Positions 1 to 10,803 of a stretch of DNA of 64,000 nt are shown in pieces. The stretch is taken from contig JARBJD010000175.1 of NCBI GenBank assembly GCA_033064195.1, forward strand, positions 62,001 to 126,000, given 5' to 3'. Made by a program: the position numbers and the translations under genes. Within the stretch, counting starts at the first letter, position 1; every line of letters begins with the position of its first letter. The notes under the pieces are model-generated. The model did no database searches and had not been told where the DNA came from. It saw only the letters and a list, made by a program, of their open reading frames with translations. Source of the stretch: Blattamonas nauphoetae. Its lineage: Eukaryota; Preaxostyla; Oxymonadida.

Positions 1-2
1 AA

Positions 3-3000
3 CCCTCCAATTCTGAACCATCACTCGAACTATTACACTGCGAGTTTTCAAACAATGTTGGTTCGTCAGCAGGAGTGATCTCGCTATCTGGATCAGCTGG
101 AGGAAGTCTGAAGATGGAGCATTGCTTCTTCGCAGCGAACAGTGGTTCGACATCAAAAGATGTTCTCCTTTTGGGTGGATGGACATCATCTGTGACATCA
201 TCTTCGATTGTTAACTGTTTTTCGGAAAGTGATCTGAACCATCTCGTTGTGGAAGGGACGCCAATGAACACACTCATCCCGTTCTCCGTTCTGTTTGTCG
301 ATCCGACTATTGCTGATGACTCGTCGTCTAACCAGCCAACTGTGTCTTGTTCCACTATCCATCACAGTTTGACGCACTGCACACAAACAGAACCAGATTC
401 AGGAATCCACACTCTTCGAACCATCGAAATGAAGACCAACCAGAAAGAGATCACCACACTCGTCATCGCGACGAAGCAAGTGATCATCCAAGCATCATCA
501 ACTGATTTAGTTCTGACATGGGCGCCTCTGACGTCATCGTCGCTTCTGACAGTCTCGACAGGTTCAGCGTCTCTCATCGGCTTCGTTCTCTCGCTCCCAT
601 CCGATCAATCAACACCCATTCTCGTTCTGTCTGGAGCAGGTGAACTGAAACTCAAAAACATCAAATTGGATGGATCCAATCCAGCTCGAAATGGAGACAC
701 TCTTGTTCTGGCCACTTCGTTCATCAAAACCGAAAGCAAAACTGGCTCGCTCTCTCTCGTCTCTGTGAATGTGTCGAACATAAACCTCGTTAATCATCCT
801 CTTATCTCGACAGTTGGGAAAGTGGAAATGGACTCGTGCTTGTTTGAGAACATTGGTCGTTCTGAGGACGATGGAAAAGTGAAAGTGAGTGTTCTTCGAT
901 CGACACTTTCTTCATCGACTGACATATTGGTGAAGAACACCGAATTCATCTCGTGTGTTGGCAATGACGAGGAGAGATGGATTGAGCTCTGTCCAATGAC
1001 GACGATGACATTCTCAGCTTCACAATTCGAAGGAACGTTCTCCGCTTCATCTCCACTGCTCGCGTTTTCTGTGAACAATCCTCAAAAAGTGTCAGACACC
1101 CAGTTCAACCCGTATTCGCTTCTTTACGAGTTCCACCCCGCGAACCCAACACAGATTGTGGTTTGGAGTGAGAAGAGTGTGGAAGACCATCCGCTGTGTG
1201 GGAATGTGAGCATGCCGTGTTGGACTGTGAACGACGGAATTGCTCTGACGAAAGTTTGGTCAGTCGAAGTCTCAAACACGGGAATGCTGAACAACACAAT
1301 CGACGTCACATCCACTCCTCTCACCCTGACTGGACAGAACACCCACTCAACTCTCGTCTTTGTGGGACACAGCCAGATTGTGAATCGTGCTCATTCTTCT
1401 GACAGAAAAACGAAACTTGTCGATCTGAAAATGGATGTCTCTCAATCGACACTGACTGACGATTCACTTTTTGTGATGGAGGCTGGTTCTCTGGAGATCA
1501 CCAAATGTTCACTAGTCTCCACAAACAACATCTCTTTCACAATCATCCACTCCAAAACAACGGTCCAGATTGATGAACTCACTCTGACCAAACTTAACTT
1601 CTCTACCACTCCGTTCATTTTCTCCTCTTCAGATCTCGTCACTCTGAAACAGATCGAAGTCGAGAAATGCCACTTCTCAACACTCCTCTCTTGTGCTTCT
1701 GTCCAAAAGATGACAGTTGAATCGTGCCACTTCACAGGAATCACTCAACCACTCACTCGGAATGAAGAAAACCTTTGTGGATGGCCGACAGGACTGATTT
1801 CGCTGATAGACACAAACTGCACACTGCGAAGCTCGTCGTTTGTGGATCTGGACGATGGAGGGCTGATTGTGTCGGATTCTGAGCTGCACATTGAATCGAG
1901 CACATTCCACGACAACACACCAAACGACGCAGTGTTTGTGTCAGCTCGAAAGAACATTGCTTGTTCAGGAGAGAGTGTTGTGGTTGTTGGGAGCCTTTCT
2001 GGAGGAGATGGTGTGGAATCGTCTTCTCTTTGGATCTCGACGAACGAGAGTTGTCGAGTGATGAAGGAAGGGAAGAAGCACCTCTCACCTCTCTTCATCC
2101 CAACATTCGATTCGAACAACTCGAAAGTGACAACCGAAAAAGACACGTTCACACTCTCCCTGAGCGGATCACTCCTGATTCCCTGTGGTCTGTATCTTGT
2201 TGTTTATGAAGTGGGAGTTGGAGGAGAAGGTGTTCGAGGGAAGACCAAACACGTTCCTCTGACGAACGCAAAGGATTGGACTGAAGTATCACTCAAACTG
2301 AACCTGACTCGGAACGAAATTGATCTGAACACGAAATTCGAATGGAGACTGACATTGGGATACGGAAATGAATGCGAGACAAGCGAGAGCATTCTTGTGA
2401 AGCAGAGTTTGGCTGCTGAACGAAAGGCACTCACCACTCGAATGATGAAATGGCTGATTCCGGTCACAGTTGCATCGGCTGCTCTTCTCATCCTCATTCT
2501 CTTTGCCGTCATTTGCTGTATCCGCCGAAGAAAGAACAAGTCCAATCAACCAAACCAACAACAACTGACAGACGTCGACGACCTTCCCGAAGAGAAGATA
2601 GAAGAAGCAGAATTCATCCTCAATCAGCACACAACCACACATGTCGACGCGGGGGCAGAAGTGACAGACTGTGTTATGAAGACGAATGGCTCAGGATTCA
2701 CACAGAAACCGAGTACGGACGAGGAAAGAGAGAAAGAAGGGTTTGTGGAGATGGTGAAAGTGGTGAGATGTGAGGATCCAGTGGAAGTGGTGATGGTGAA
2801 CAAGAGGAACACGCTTTTCAACATTCTCCACAAAGACAGGACAGAACTGCCAATTTCGAAAGTTGAGCTTCAGAAGAAGATTGTGAAGGGGTTGGCGTAT
2901 TTGGGGACAATCGATCCAACCGCACCGATTCTGAAGAATCTGTCGACACACTGGATTCTGATTGATGCATCGGGGAATCCGGCATTCCTGCGACAAGACA

Positions 3001-3575
3001 ATCCTACATTGAACACTCCAGCAGCGAATAACCCGAAACGACCACAACTCGATCCTCCTGATGTGCACGAAGCTGGTCTCAACCCACAAAAAGACACAAC
3101 TGGATGGGAAGACGCAATCCAAGCAGAACCACACAATCCTCTGACTCAGAACCAAAGCATGGACACCGTACAATCTCAGGCGAGTTCTTTTTTCGGGTTG
3201 GGTCCCGCATCGGTGAGGAATGCGGGGATGTCGGAAGCGATTCGATGGCAAGCACCTGAACAGGAGAATGGGCGAGAGGGATACGACGCGTGCAAAGCAG
3301 CGGTGTTCCGACTTGGGCTTGTGTTGTGGGAGATTGAGACGGGGAAAGTTCCGTTTGGAGAACAAGACGCTGTGAATGCGTCTCGTCAGCTGTGCACAGG
3401 AACACAGCCTGTGATGGAAGGAGTGGGGGAAGATTTGGAGGAGTTGATCAAACAGTGCCTCGTCTTGGATCCGAAAGCTCGTCTGTCGCTTTTGGAAGTG
3501 GCGGAGTTCTTCTTCAACAAAAACGAGCTCACATTCGGACAATCAAAGGCAATCCAGCCTCCTCTCAAACATTAG
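3..3575 (+). CDS. Beta-helix surface protein with one TM helix and pseudokinase-like cytoplasmic domain (5' partial)
   Basis: The frame is open from the first bases, so the N-terminus lies outside the window; it ends with TAG at 3573-3575. About 790 residues are Ser/Thr-rich repetitive beta-strand sequence with recurring motifs of the kind CSFxN and SSSxFxD, like extracellular pectin-lyase-type parallel beta-helices. A single hydrophobic helix (about 2451-2520) is followed by the basic stop-transfer RRRK. The cytoplasmic tail (about 2740-3520) looks like a protein-kinase C-lobe: the APE-type motif RWQAPE at about 3242-3259, GLVLWEIETGKVPF at about 3316-3357 and a terminal CLVLDPKARL motif. 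I see no glycine loop, no VAIK lysine, and the expected HRD region reads LSTHWILID without a catalytic Asp. It is therefore probably a pseudokinase receptor or adhesin. The fold is inferred from pattern, not from a search. Confidence 0.8.
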   Translation, partial: PSNSEPSLELLHCEFSNNVGSSAGVISLSGSAGGSLKMEHCFFAANSGSTSKDVLLLGGWTSSVTSSSIVNCFSESDLNHLVVEGTPMNTLIPFSVLFVDPTIADDSSSNQPTVSCSTIHHSLTHCTQTEPDSGIHTLRTIEMKTNQKEITTLVIATKQVIIQASSTDLVLTWAPLTSSSLLTVSTGSASLIGFVLSLPSDQSTPILVLSGAGELKLKNIKLDGSNPARNGDTLVLATSFIKTESKTGSLSLVSVNVSNINLVNHPLISTVGKVEMDSCLFENIGRSEDDGKVKVSVLRSTLSSSTDILVKNTEFISCVGNDEERWIELCPMTTMTFSASQFEGTFSASSPLLAFSVNNPQKVSDTQFNPYSLLYEFHPANPTQIVVWSEKSVEDHPLCGNVSMPCWTVNDGIALTKVWSVEVSNTGMLNNTIDVTSTPLTLTGQNTHSTLVFVGHSQIVNRAHSSDRKTKLVDLKMDVSQSTLTDDSLFVMEAGSLEITKCSLVSTNNISFTIIHSKTTVQIDELTLTKLNFSTTPFIFSSSDLVTLKQIEVEKCHFSTLLSCASVQKMTVESCHFTGITQPLTRNEENLCGWPTGLISLIDTNCTLRSSSFVDLDDGGLIVSDSELHIESSTFHDNTPNDAVFVSARKNIACSGESVVVVGSLSGGDGVESSSLWISTNESCRVMKEGKKHLSPLFIPTFDSNNSKVTTEKDTFTLSLSGSLLIPCGLYLVVYEVGVGGEGVRGKTKHVPLTNAKDWTEVSLKLNLTRNEIDLNTKFEWRLTLGYGNECETSESILVKQSLAAERKALTTRMMKWLIPVTVASAALLILILFAVICCIRRRKNKSNQPNQQQLTDVDDLPEEKIEEAEFILNQHTTTHVDAGAEVTDCVMKTNGSGFTQKPSTDEEREKEGFVEMVKVVRCEDPVEVVMVNKRNTLFNILHKDRTELPISKVELQKKIVKGLAYLGTIDPTAPILKNLSTHWILIDASGNPAFLRQDNPTLNTPAANNPKRPQLDPPDVHEAGLNPQKDTTGWEDAIQAEPHNPLTQNQSMDTVQSQASSFFGLGPASVRNAGMSEAIRWQAPEQENGREGYDACKAAVFRLGLVLWEIETGKVPFGEQDAVNASRQLCTGTQPVMEGVGEDLEELIKQCLVLDPKARLSLLEVAEFFFNKNELTFGQSKAIQPPLKH

Positions 3576-4666
3576 TCAATCATTTCACTCTGACATGTCA
3601 CCACCATCTCGACCGACACCGCACATAGTCTTGTCCAAACAGGATCGACTCTCTCCCAGCCACATCGCTCTCTCAGAGACTCCACTGTCTTCTAACACAT
3701 CTTCATTCTCTCGACAAAACGAATGACATGTTCATCTTCATTTCAGCTCATGCCTCTCTCCTCGACGAGAAAGACGAGCATCCACGAACAGACCGTTTCT
3801 GTCGTCACAATGTCCCGCTTGACATTTTGAGAGTCTGACAAGCACTGCCTGTGAATCACCTGTCTCGCTTTCAAGTCACACATGACCACAACACTTTTTC
3901 TGAAACTGGACAGCTTGACTGAACGAGAAACCATCATCTTGCTGAACGTGTCGTCACGTCACTTCTTTGTTTTCTGATCATCTTTTGACATCAACTTCGT
4001 TTTATCTCCTCCTTCACCATCAACAAATAAGATCCATCCTTCTTCGTCTTTGTACCTCAACACACAGCTCTCCATTCTTCACTCTCTTCCTTCTCACCAC
4101 ATGTTAGTCTGCCTGTCTGTGTCTCCACTGCAAAACCATCTTCACTTCGCCTCAGTGAGACCACACAGGCAGGCTGGTCTGTCACTTCGCATCTCATCAT
4201 CTCATACTCGTCTGCGAGTGATTCGCGTTCGAGTGTCGTGTTGGCATTGATCCTAAACATCGCAGACTGCAGAATCGTGGATTTGCTGCCGTGTCTGCTG
4301 ATTGCTTGTTGCTGTTTGGAGCCCCCGTCTGTGTGTGGCTCTGCGACGAGTCCTGTCTTCTGTTTTGTCTTCGTTTGCAAAAAAGACGCTTTTTTCTCTT
4401 TTATTGTTATTTTCTATTGAACACACGTCTCCAATCGCGCTCTATCTCGTCAAATCTTTTCAATTTCATGGTTGTCAATTGTGGAACTGATGTGTTTGAA
4501 CGATATCGCTGAATGGGACAAAAGAAGGAGGAGGGAAAGTCGAGAATATCCCCAGCTGATCTGGCAGAGTTTTCTTCGCTATTTTGGTGGTTTGTTGAAA
4601 AAAAGGCGTTTGACATGAACGTTTCGCTATTTGTGAGGTGACATCGAGAACAAAAACAAAATTGGG
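3576..4666. other. Intergenic spacer without a supported gene
   Basis: This stretch separates two convergent genes. It is rich in C/T runs and in TCTC/CTTC words. Only short overlapping open frames occur, none with a recognisable domain. No repeat or RNA gene was seen. Confidence 0.5.
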
Positions 4667-5638
4667 TCAATAATACGTCGGAGATGCCTTAACATGGTTC
4701 GATCCAACTCGTGAAGCAAAATAATCGTATTTTTGTGGCATGTTGCGGATATAATCCGGTTGGAAGGTGAACAAAGCCTGATCGAGCTCATCGTCCAATC
4801 CTTCCGAGTTTAGTGCTCTGATGACTGTCTTGCCCATCTTCGAGGTGTGTGGACCATATAGCCTCCACTTTAGCAATATTGAAAGAAGTTCGTCGAACAA
4901 ACGCATCACGAAGTGGGGGTTGAGGAACGTCGACAAACTGATGATGGTGAGAGCGATGGGGAGCGACACAACAAAAGTGCACGTGGACGAATGGTATGCA
5001 CACATTTGGAGCATCGCGAGAAAAAGGTCCAGATTGATTTCCGCAGATTCGCCCCTCGAAACGATGTAGCAGTGGGAGCAGAAGAACCGAATATACGCTT
5101 CTGAAGGGACAATAATCCGCTCAAAGATCGCATCATTCATCTGAGATTGTCTGGATGAACCAGAAATGCCTAAACACTCAAGACTTCCGGCTCTCCGAAG
5201 GCCTGATATCAGAAGGTAAATAACACGAGCGTGAAGATTCTTGTTCGTGGGCAGGGAGACTGGGTGTGGTGGAATGAATCTCAGGACTCCAGGTATCATA
5301 TTAGAATTGAGCATCTTTATCTGGTGTCTTGTTCTTGAATCGTCAAATAAGGTTTCCAGTAAAGTGAACGCAGAGTCAACAATTCTGCGATTAGATGAAG
5401 CAAGAAGTGACAACATCGCGTCGATGAAGCCATCAACACTTTCATGTCTTGGAACCAATTCAAACAGCAGATCACCGGATTTGTTTTTTCCTTTAGTTGG
5501 AGAGATCCGTATCAAGAAATAAGCTACATTCTCCACAAGTTCGTCACTAAAGGGAGACCCTTTCTGAACCATAGTGACGAGAGACCGAAAGACCATTGAG
5601 GCTTTTTTGATATTGAATTTTCGTAAGAAATACCACAT
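4667..5638 (-). CDS. Divergent member of the ARM/HEAT-like 'FRSLV' family, 323 aa
   Basis: Starts at ATG (5638 reading down) and ends at TAA. The protein is alpha-helical and Leu/Ile-rich, consistent with armadillo or HEAT-like repeats. The N-terminal VFRSLV aligns with VIFRSLV of the protein at 28.1-29.1 kb. The middle also aligns: FERIIVPSEAYIRFFC here against FQKVLSPSEKYICHLC there. The C-terminus diverges: the RMLRMEGIEDVMEE-type block is only faintly recognisable as VIRALNSEGLDDELDQ. Family members here are 300-350 aa, so it looks full length or nearly so. No enzymatic motif is visible. Function is unknown; a helical scaffold is the only inference offered. It is convergent with the gene at 3-3575. 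Confidence 0.65.
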   Translation of the reverse strand: MWYFLRKFNIKKASMVFRSLVTMVQKGSPFSDELVENVAYFLIRISPTKGKNKSGDLLFELVPRHESVDGFIDAMLSLLASSNRRIVDSAFTLLETLFDDSRTRHQIKMLNSNMIPGVLRFIPPHPVSLPTNKNLHARVIYLLISGLRRAGSLECLGISGSSRQSQMNDAIFERIIVPSEAYIRFFCSHCYIVSRGESAEINLDLFLAMLQMCAYHSSTCTFVVSLPIALTIISLSTFLNPHFVMRLFDELLSILLKWRLYGPHTSKMGKTVIRALNSEGLDDELDQALFTFQPDYIRNMPQKYDYFASRVGSNHVKASPTYY

Positions 5639-5695
5639 CAGAAACGCAGTCGAATCTTAAATAAATGATGAAACTAATCAAGCGCATACATTCTG

Positions 5696-6094
5696 ATGTA
5701 TTCACAGCTGGAGGTCAAAATACAGTTGTCCTCGATTTTGAAGGAGATGAAGTTGATCGTACCATACATTGTACTTGACATGATCTGGCTCTTTCACCTA
5801 TATTTCATTTCGCGTCTCAATGCATCTGGTTCGCTTCCAGTTAATCAATATCTTCGAGGTACCGGTCAGAATCGTGGGAATTCCACTGAGATGGCATCTT
5901 CAGTTTCGAAAAGCTATCGATTCGTTCCACCAAATTCAAACCGACCCAATCTCACTACCAGCAGTAATGCTGTCAACCTTACTGTTTTGCGAATGTTCGA
6001 TGTTCTCCGACTCCCTGATCAGACCGACTACGATTATTCAATTGCACTTGGACGACAAGCTCTCGTCTTCGCCAACCAGTTCTGTGCCAACTAG
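5696..6094 (+). other. Unrecognised open frame upstream of the beta-sandwich pseudogene
   Basis: A 132-codon open frame with a hydrophobic N-terminal stretch (LIVPYIVLDMIWLFHLYF). It could be a decayed 5' portion of the repeat gene that begins in another frame at 6110, or chance. No domain was recognised. The 5639-5695 spacer holds nothing visible. Confidence 0.2.
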
Positions 6095-6109
6095 GATAAA
6101 TCACCAATT

Positions 6110-8976
6110 TTGTATTGGCACCCTCTGATGCATGATGAATGCTATAAGCACACCCAAAATATGGCGGCACAGAAGCAACTCAGTCACGACAACGTCAACG
6201 ATCGCTGCAGCCTCTTCTGGGAAAACGGTGCCGGCGGTCTTTGTTCAGAAAATGTTGTCTATGGGAGTATTGGACCTTCTACAGTGTTCTGTAGAATGGT
6301 AGAATGGTTTGATTCCCCAGATCATCGCCCAAATATCTTCAATGCTGAAGGCAACTCTTCAGCCGTGACGTTTCTTCCTGTTTCAGGGTATGTATATGGT
6401 TGCCAAATGTTTGCTAATTTTGGCGATAAAACCACTGAAGACCCGTACTCGGACCACAGAAAATATGGTTGGGCCCCTAAACTCATAGTACCTCAAATCA
6501 CAGGAATCCAAATTCTACCGAACGATGGAAGAAACTCTGCGACGATTACAGCTGTTGGACGCGGATTCATCGCTGGAGCATTCGAAGCAATTTGTACAGA
6601 TCCGTCCGAAACGGAGTTTACATTCACGCTGACATTCTCAAATACAACACAAGGATCCAACACAACTATTCCCATTGGAACAGGTTTTGTCCAATCTGGC
6701 GTCGAATACACGATGAAATCTGTGATGACGGCAACACGGGTCGTCTTCTGCCAGAATGTCACATTCCAACTCCCAACGGGAAATCCAACTGTGTCCAGCA
6801 TCACAGCCACTAATCCACCAGACGATGTTGAATACACCCTACTTCAAATTTTAGGAACGAATCTTCCACTCGTAGGGACCTTCACGGTCGTTTTGAATGG
6901 CACCATCACCATTGAGTTTGACGGGTCAACAGTCACGGGAAGCAATACGGCGCTCGTCAAAGCAAGCGGAGCAGATGCTATTCTGGCTTTTGCAACGATT
7001 TATCAGGTCACGAGCATCACACATAGCTCGGGAACAACAATCACCCATTCTTCGCCAAATGTCATTATTCCTTCAGCTCGCACCCATGTCACCGAAAACC
7101 ATCCAAGACAATATGCAGCTGATCCGACCTATTTCTTATTTGACGCCATTGGGGGTGGGTTCGACGGATCGATCGTGACCATTAAACTCGGCAATATCAA
7201 CGTTTCCTACACCATTCTAAGCAGTACATTAGCCAGAAGTGGTCCCGTTAAGGTTGTTGGAACTTCTGTGAAGTATTACCGTTATCAATTCACTAAAGGG
7301 GCCTGGATGGACGGCATACCAATCGATTTCGAAAGAACTGCCTACAAATCGCCTGCAGTCGTTTCAACGACACCATCTGTCAAAGATGTCGCATGTGAAT
7401 TGAATTCTGATCCGAGTTTTGTTGATGTTACTCTCGTCTGGTGGTTCTTCCCGACGAGCGGGACATTCACTGCCATATTCAACGATTCCATCGAAGTGAC
7501 CTTCGCAGCCAACACAAACCTGACAACAAAACCAGCCAAAGTCGCCATCTCAACATCGGGCTCTTCCTTCATTTATTCCACGTCTTACAGACTCTCCTCG
7601 ATCTCACACACTTCTGCCACGATCTCTGGATCTGATCTCGACCTGTCCACTCCGTCGGCTCCAGCAGTTCCTTAAGTTTCAACAGTTTCATCGACACTGA
7701 CAAGTGACAAGAAAGGGATGGTTTTGACTGTAAAGGGGACGAATCTTCCGACGACAGGCACATTCACTGTGAAGTTCTCGTCTGGTACAACGCAAACAGC
7801 GACGATGTCAGGGTCGTCGTCGACGACAAGTGGAAACAGTGATGCGATAGCTATTTTCCCAACCGGAGTCGTTTCATATGGAATGAAGTACACGATCTCA
7901 TCGATTGAGCATTCGGCATATTCGCTGAGTGGAACAACAGGCCAATCATTCACCGTTCCAACAGGACCAGCCCGGATCTCATCAATGACTCAGTCATTCA
8001 CGTCGGATAACCGAAAAGTGAGTGTTCGCCTGGTCGGTACAGCTCTCCCAACGAGTGGCCAAATCACTTTCACACTCTCGTCAATCTCGAAAAGCTATAC
8101 TGTCGCTTGCTCATCGACAATACAGACAAACACAGTCGACATCACAATCGGATCAGATAAGGACCTTGCAGCATCGAAAACATACACACTCAGTTCAGTC
8201 TCACACTCTGCGGGAACAATGATCATCCACTCTTCGCCAACCTTCACAACAGGCACACCGAAAATCCCAACAGTGTCGTCTGTTGCAGCATCCCTCGCAG
8301 GAGACAAGAAAGGAGTGACGCTGACGATTAAGGGGTCTAACCTCCCCACCTCCGATTCTTTCACTCTCAAGTACACTTCCGGCTCAGTCCGAACGTTCAC
8401 GCTGAACCCATCTTCGACGACCACTTCAGCCAGTGTGACAGTTCCGGTGTATCCAACAGGGTCGGCAGAGTATGGCAAGACGTACACATCGTCAATCACT
8501 CATCCATCGTTCACTTTGGACGGAGCGTCCCAGTCCTTCTCAGTTCCAGCTGGCCCACCACGAATGACCGATGCGTCAGCTTCCATCTCTGCGGACTTGT
8601 CATCAGTGTCGATCACTTTTGTTAAATCTACTCATCAGACGTCAAAAGCAACACATTAACCATGGACAGCAAATCAGGATCCAAGCAGTTCACAGCAAAA
8701 CCAACATCGTCCTCGCAAGCGACAAGTGGCGCGATCACCGTTGGAGAGTCAGGAGTGTTGGCGCTGGGAACGAAGTACTCGATCCTGTCTCTGACACATT
8801 CCACTGCAACGCTGTGCGAGGGTGTTTCTGTGACGATCCCGACACTCGATCCAACAGTTCAGAATGTGAAAGCAGATCTCGACACTGATCTTGATTTTGT
8901 GGTTGTGATTCTGGAAGTGATGGCACTTCCAACGACAGGTCCATTCACAGTCAGGCCCAACAACTCGAAATTGTAG
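6110..8976 (+). pseudogene. Broken gene for a repeated beta-sandwich (IPT/TIG-like) protein
   Basis: The translation contains about seven tandem units of roughly 95-100 residues. Each has a core like GTNLPTxGTFTV, a mid-strand such as YSTSYRLSSISHTSAT, and a Pro-Thr-Val-x-S start to the next unit. This is an extracellular Ig-like beta-sandwich pattern. The frame from 6110 runs to an in-frame TAA at 7673-7675 and then continues in the same frame to a TAA at 8657-8659. The repeat pattern passes into another frame between about 8620 and 8665 and ends at TAG 8974-8976. I therefore call it a pseudogene with at least one nonsense and one frame lesion. An intron does not explain the in-frame TAA because the repeat reads on directly around it. 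The 3' end abuts an unrelated ARM-family fragment. Confidence 0.7.
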
Positions 8977-9083
8977 TTACAGAAGACAACAAAGAAGCAA
9001 TTCGCGATGGATGGGACTACAATCCAAGCACGTACAACAAGAACACGGTTATCGCGCCCAGCCAACCGCCAGCGTTCGGATCG

Positions 9084-9470
9084 ATGAACCAACCGTCATG
9101 GCAAAATAAGCAATTTCTGGAATTTCTCGCCCGACTCCTCCGAATATGTCCATTCTATCAGCCAACTGTGGAAATTGTTCTGAATATGTCTGTCTTTCTC
9201 GCAATCCCGAGTTGTCTCGCATTCATCGAAGAAGAGAGCTCGATCTGGGATTTTCTGTTTGAACTGTATACTTTCCCGCAAGAACGGAACAGAATCGGGG
9301 GAGAACAGCAACAGATGAGGAAGACAGTACATCGAATGTTGAGAATGGAGGGCATCGAAGATGTGATGGAAGAAAAGCTGGAAAACGACAAAGACAATTT
9401 CTATGCACGAACTATTGTTGCGGACTCGATCGAATGGAACAACCCGCTGGGCATGAACCTTCGGAAATAG
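9084..9470 (+). pseudogene. 3' fragment of an ARM/HEAT-like family gene
   Basis: About 125 residues match the C-terminal third of the paralogue at 28.1-29.1 kb. Both have an AIPSC(L/F)xFIEEE block, a HRMLRMEGIEDVMEEKL block and a DNFYARTIVADSIEWNN block. The 5' two thirds of the family protein are missing. Upstream in the same frame (about 8990-9083) lies sequence that looks like the tail of a different, extracellular family, so the join near 9095-9110 is probably a rearrangement. The TAG stop (9468-9470) is a few bases before the DIRS element. It may still be translated as part of a chimera, but a relic is more likely. Confidence 0.7.
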
Positions 9471-9508
9471 GAATGAGGCTTTCCCTTCGGTCAAGCCATA
9501 CACAACTG

Positions 9509-9577
9509 GGCTCGTCTCCCAGTCTCTGTTGAGATGTCCGGACCGGCCCGAAAGGGGTGAAATGATGGGTGGTCTGA
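9509..9577 (+). repeat. Left inverted terminal repeat of the DIRS element
   Basis: The GGCTCGTCTCCCAGTC start and the following 50 bases recur in reverse complement at 14896-14966. A unique left extension (9477-9508, starting GGCTTTCCC) recurs only in the ICR. Confidence 0.85.
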
Positions 9578-10803
9578 TCAAAGCGTTGAATTTCATGAAT
9601 AGCGAAAATAGTTCAGAGAAAGCACAGAAGGATGCGGAGATGAGCCAGGGATCTACGCAACATTTTACCGAAGCGGAGTTGGACGTGTATATCGAAGGAA
9701 AGATCGAACAGTTGTTGGCTGCTAAACGTCCAGTCCCGAGTAGGTCAAGCTCCTCATCATCCCTCATTTCGGTTTCCGCGCTGTCTTCTGTGCCGTTCGA
9801 AGATGAGATGGAGTCATCGGCAACGGAGGAAGTTCCGTTTCGAAACGTCCCGAACGTTCCGAACATTCGAAAGAATCGAAAAGTCAAGAATTCTAAGAAG
9901 GGAAAGGCCATCAGAGGGGGCAGAAAGAAGCCAAAAAGGGAAGACAGCTCAACGGACGGACGGGATTCGCCGCCAACACGGCCTTCCTTCCGATCTCCAC
10001 CTGCCCAGTCAGGGTCCCCCTTCGCCTGGCCTTCCGAACTAGCTTGGCTTTCACAACACTTTCAATCTCCTGTTGCCCGTCGAATGAGTGCCCTTAACGT
10101 CTTCGAAGATAACGAGAACTTTAGGAACGAAGTGGGACAGTGGGTTCGGAAAAGCATGAGAAGTTGGAATGGCTCGTTTACAGACGATGTGTTGGAGGCA
10201 CGCCTGAGAGATACGCTGATTGCTGCGACTTCGGAAATGAGGAAGTCAGTTGGAATCCCGTCACACATCGAATTCCAGATGATCAATCGAGAAGGATGGA
10301 GGCGGACGCAAGAACTTGCATTGAATGGGGCCGTTCAGTCAGTGTTAACGTCAATCGCGGTCACAGCGGATGTAATGAGGTCGATGGGCAGCTTGCCTGA
10401 TGACAACGAGAAGAAGGAGCAGCTAGGCCAGGTCATTGCGCTGCTGATCGACGCCGCCACGAGAGTCGACTCCTCCAAATACATTGATGAAGGATCAGAG
10501 GCTCTGTACGCAAGATCGTTGGGCCTCCCAGAACCTTTCGTACCTCAGGTCCAACGACAGCTTCAGGGCGAGATCCAGCTGGCGAAGCTCGCTTCTCCTA
10601 ATCAGCGAAGCCAACCCCTGTTCAGGAATAGTCCTCGTCAGCCGAACAGCAGCCTTTTCGGAAGAGGGGGGAGGAGCGGCACCCCCGGGAGAGAAAGCAG
10701 CTCATGGAGGATGCTCCCCAACAGACCAACACAGAAACAATCACACAAGCAGTTCCCTCCGAGGAGGGATGGAGGGAGCGGACAGGAAGGAGGGAAGATC
10801 TAG
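9562..10803 (+). CDS. DIRS ORF1, gag-like protein
   Basis: I choose ATG 9562 (or 9565), just inside the left inverted repeat. The protein is about 414 aa. The N-terminal third is hydrophilic and Lys/Arg-rich with RKNRKVKNSKKGK and RGGRKK stretches. A helical core follows at about residues 180-340, then a Gly/Arg/Ser-rich tail. I see no zinc knuckle, which is common for DIRS gag-like proteins. The assignment rests mainly on position as first ORF of the element and on the basic nucleic-acid-binding composition. It overlaps the next ORF by 100 bp in another frame, an arrangement known in this order. Confidence 0.65.
   Translation: MMGGLIKALNFMNSENSSEKAQKDAEMSQGSTQHFTEAELDVYIEGKIEQLLAAKRPVPSRSSSSSSLISVSALSSVPFEDEMESSATEEVPFRNVPNVPNIRKNRKVKNSKKGKAIRGGRKKPKREDSSTDGRDSPPTRPSFRSPPAQSGSPFAWPSELAWLSQHFQSPVARRMSALNVFEDNENFRNEVGQWVRKSMRSWNGSFTDDVLEARLRDTLIAATSEMRKSVGIPSHIEFQMINREGWRRTQELALNGAVQSVLTSIAVTADVMRSMGSLPDDNEKKEQLGQVIALLIDAATRVDSSKYIDEGSEALYARSLGLPEPFVPQVQRQLQGEIQLAKLASPNQRSQPLFRNSPRQPNSSLFGRGGRSGTPGRESSSWRMLPNRPTQKQSHKQFPPRRDGGSGQEGGKI

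Noticed and set aside
2691-3542. 283-codon antisense frame over the kinase-like tail
   Set aside because: Composition shadow of the + strand gene, which has domain motifs and a continuous repeat pattern.
7673-7675. Possible TAA reassignment (a non-standard code is known in some oxymonads)
   Set aside because: Clear genes in the window end at TAA and TAG, and the same region also has a frame lesion, so a pseudogene is the simpler reading.
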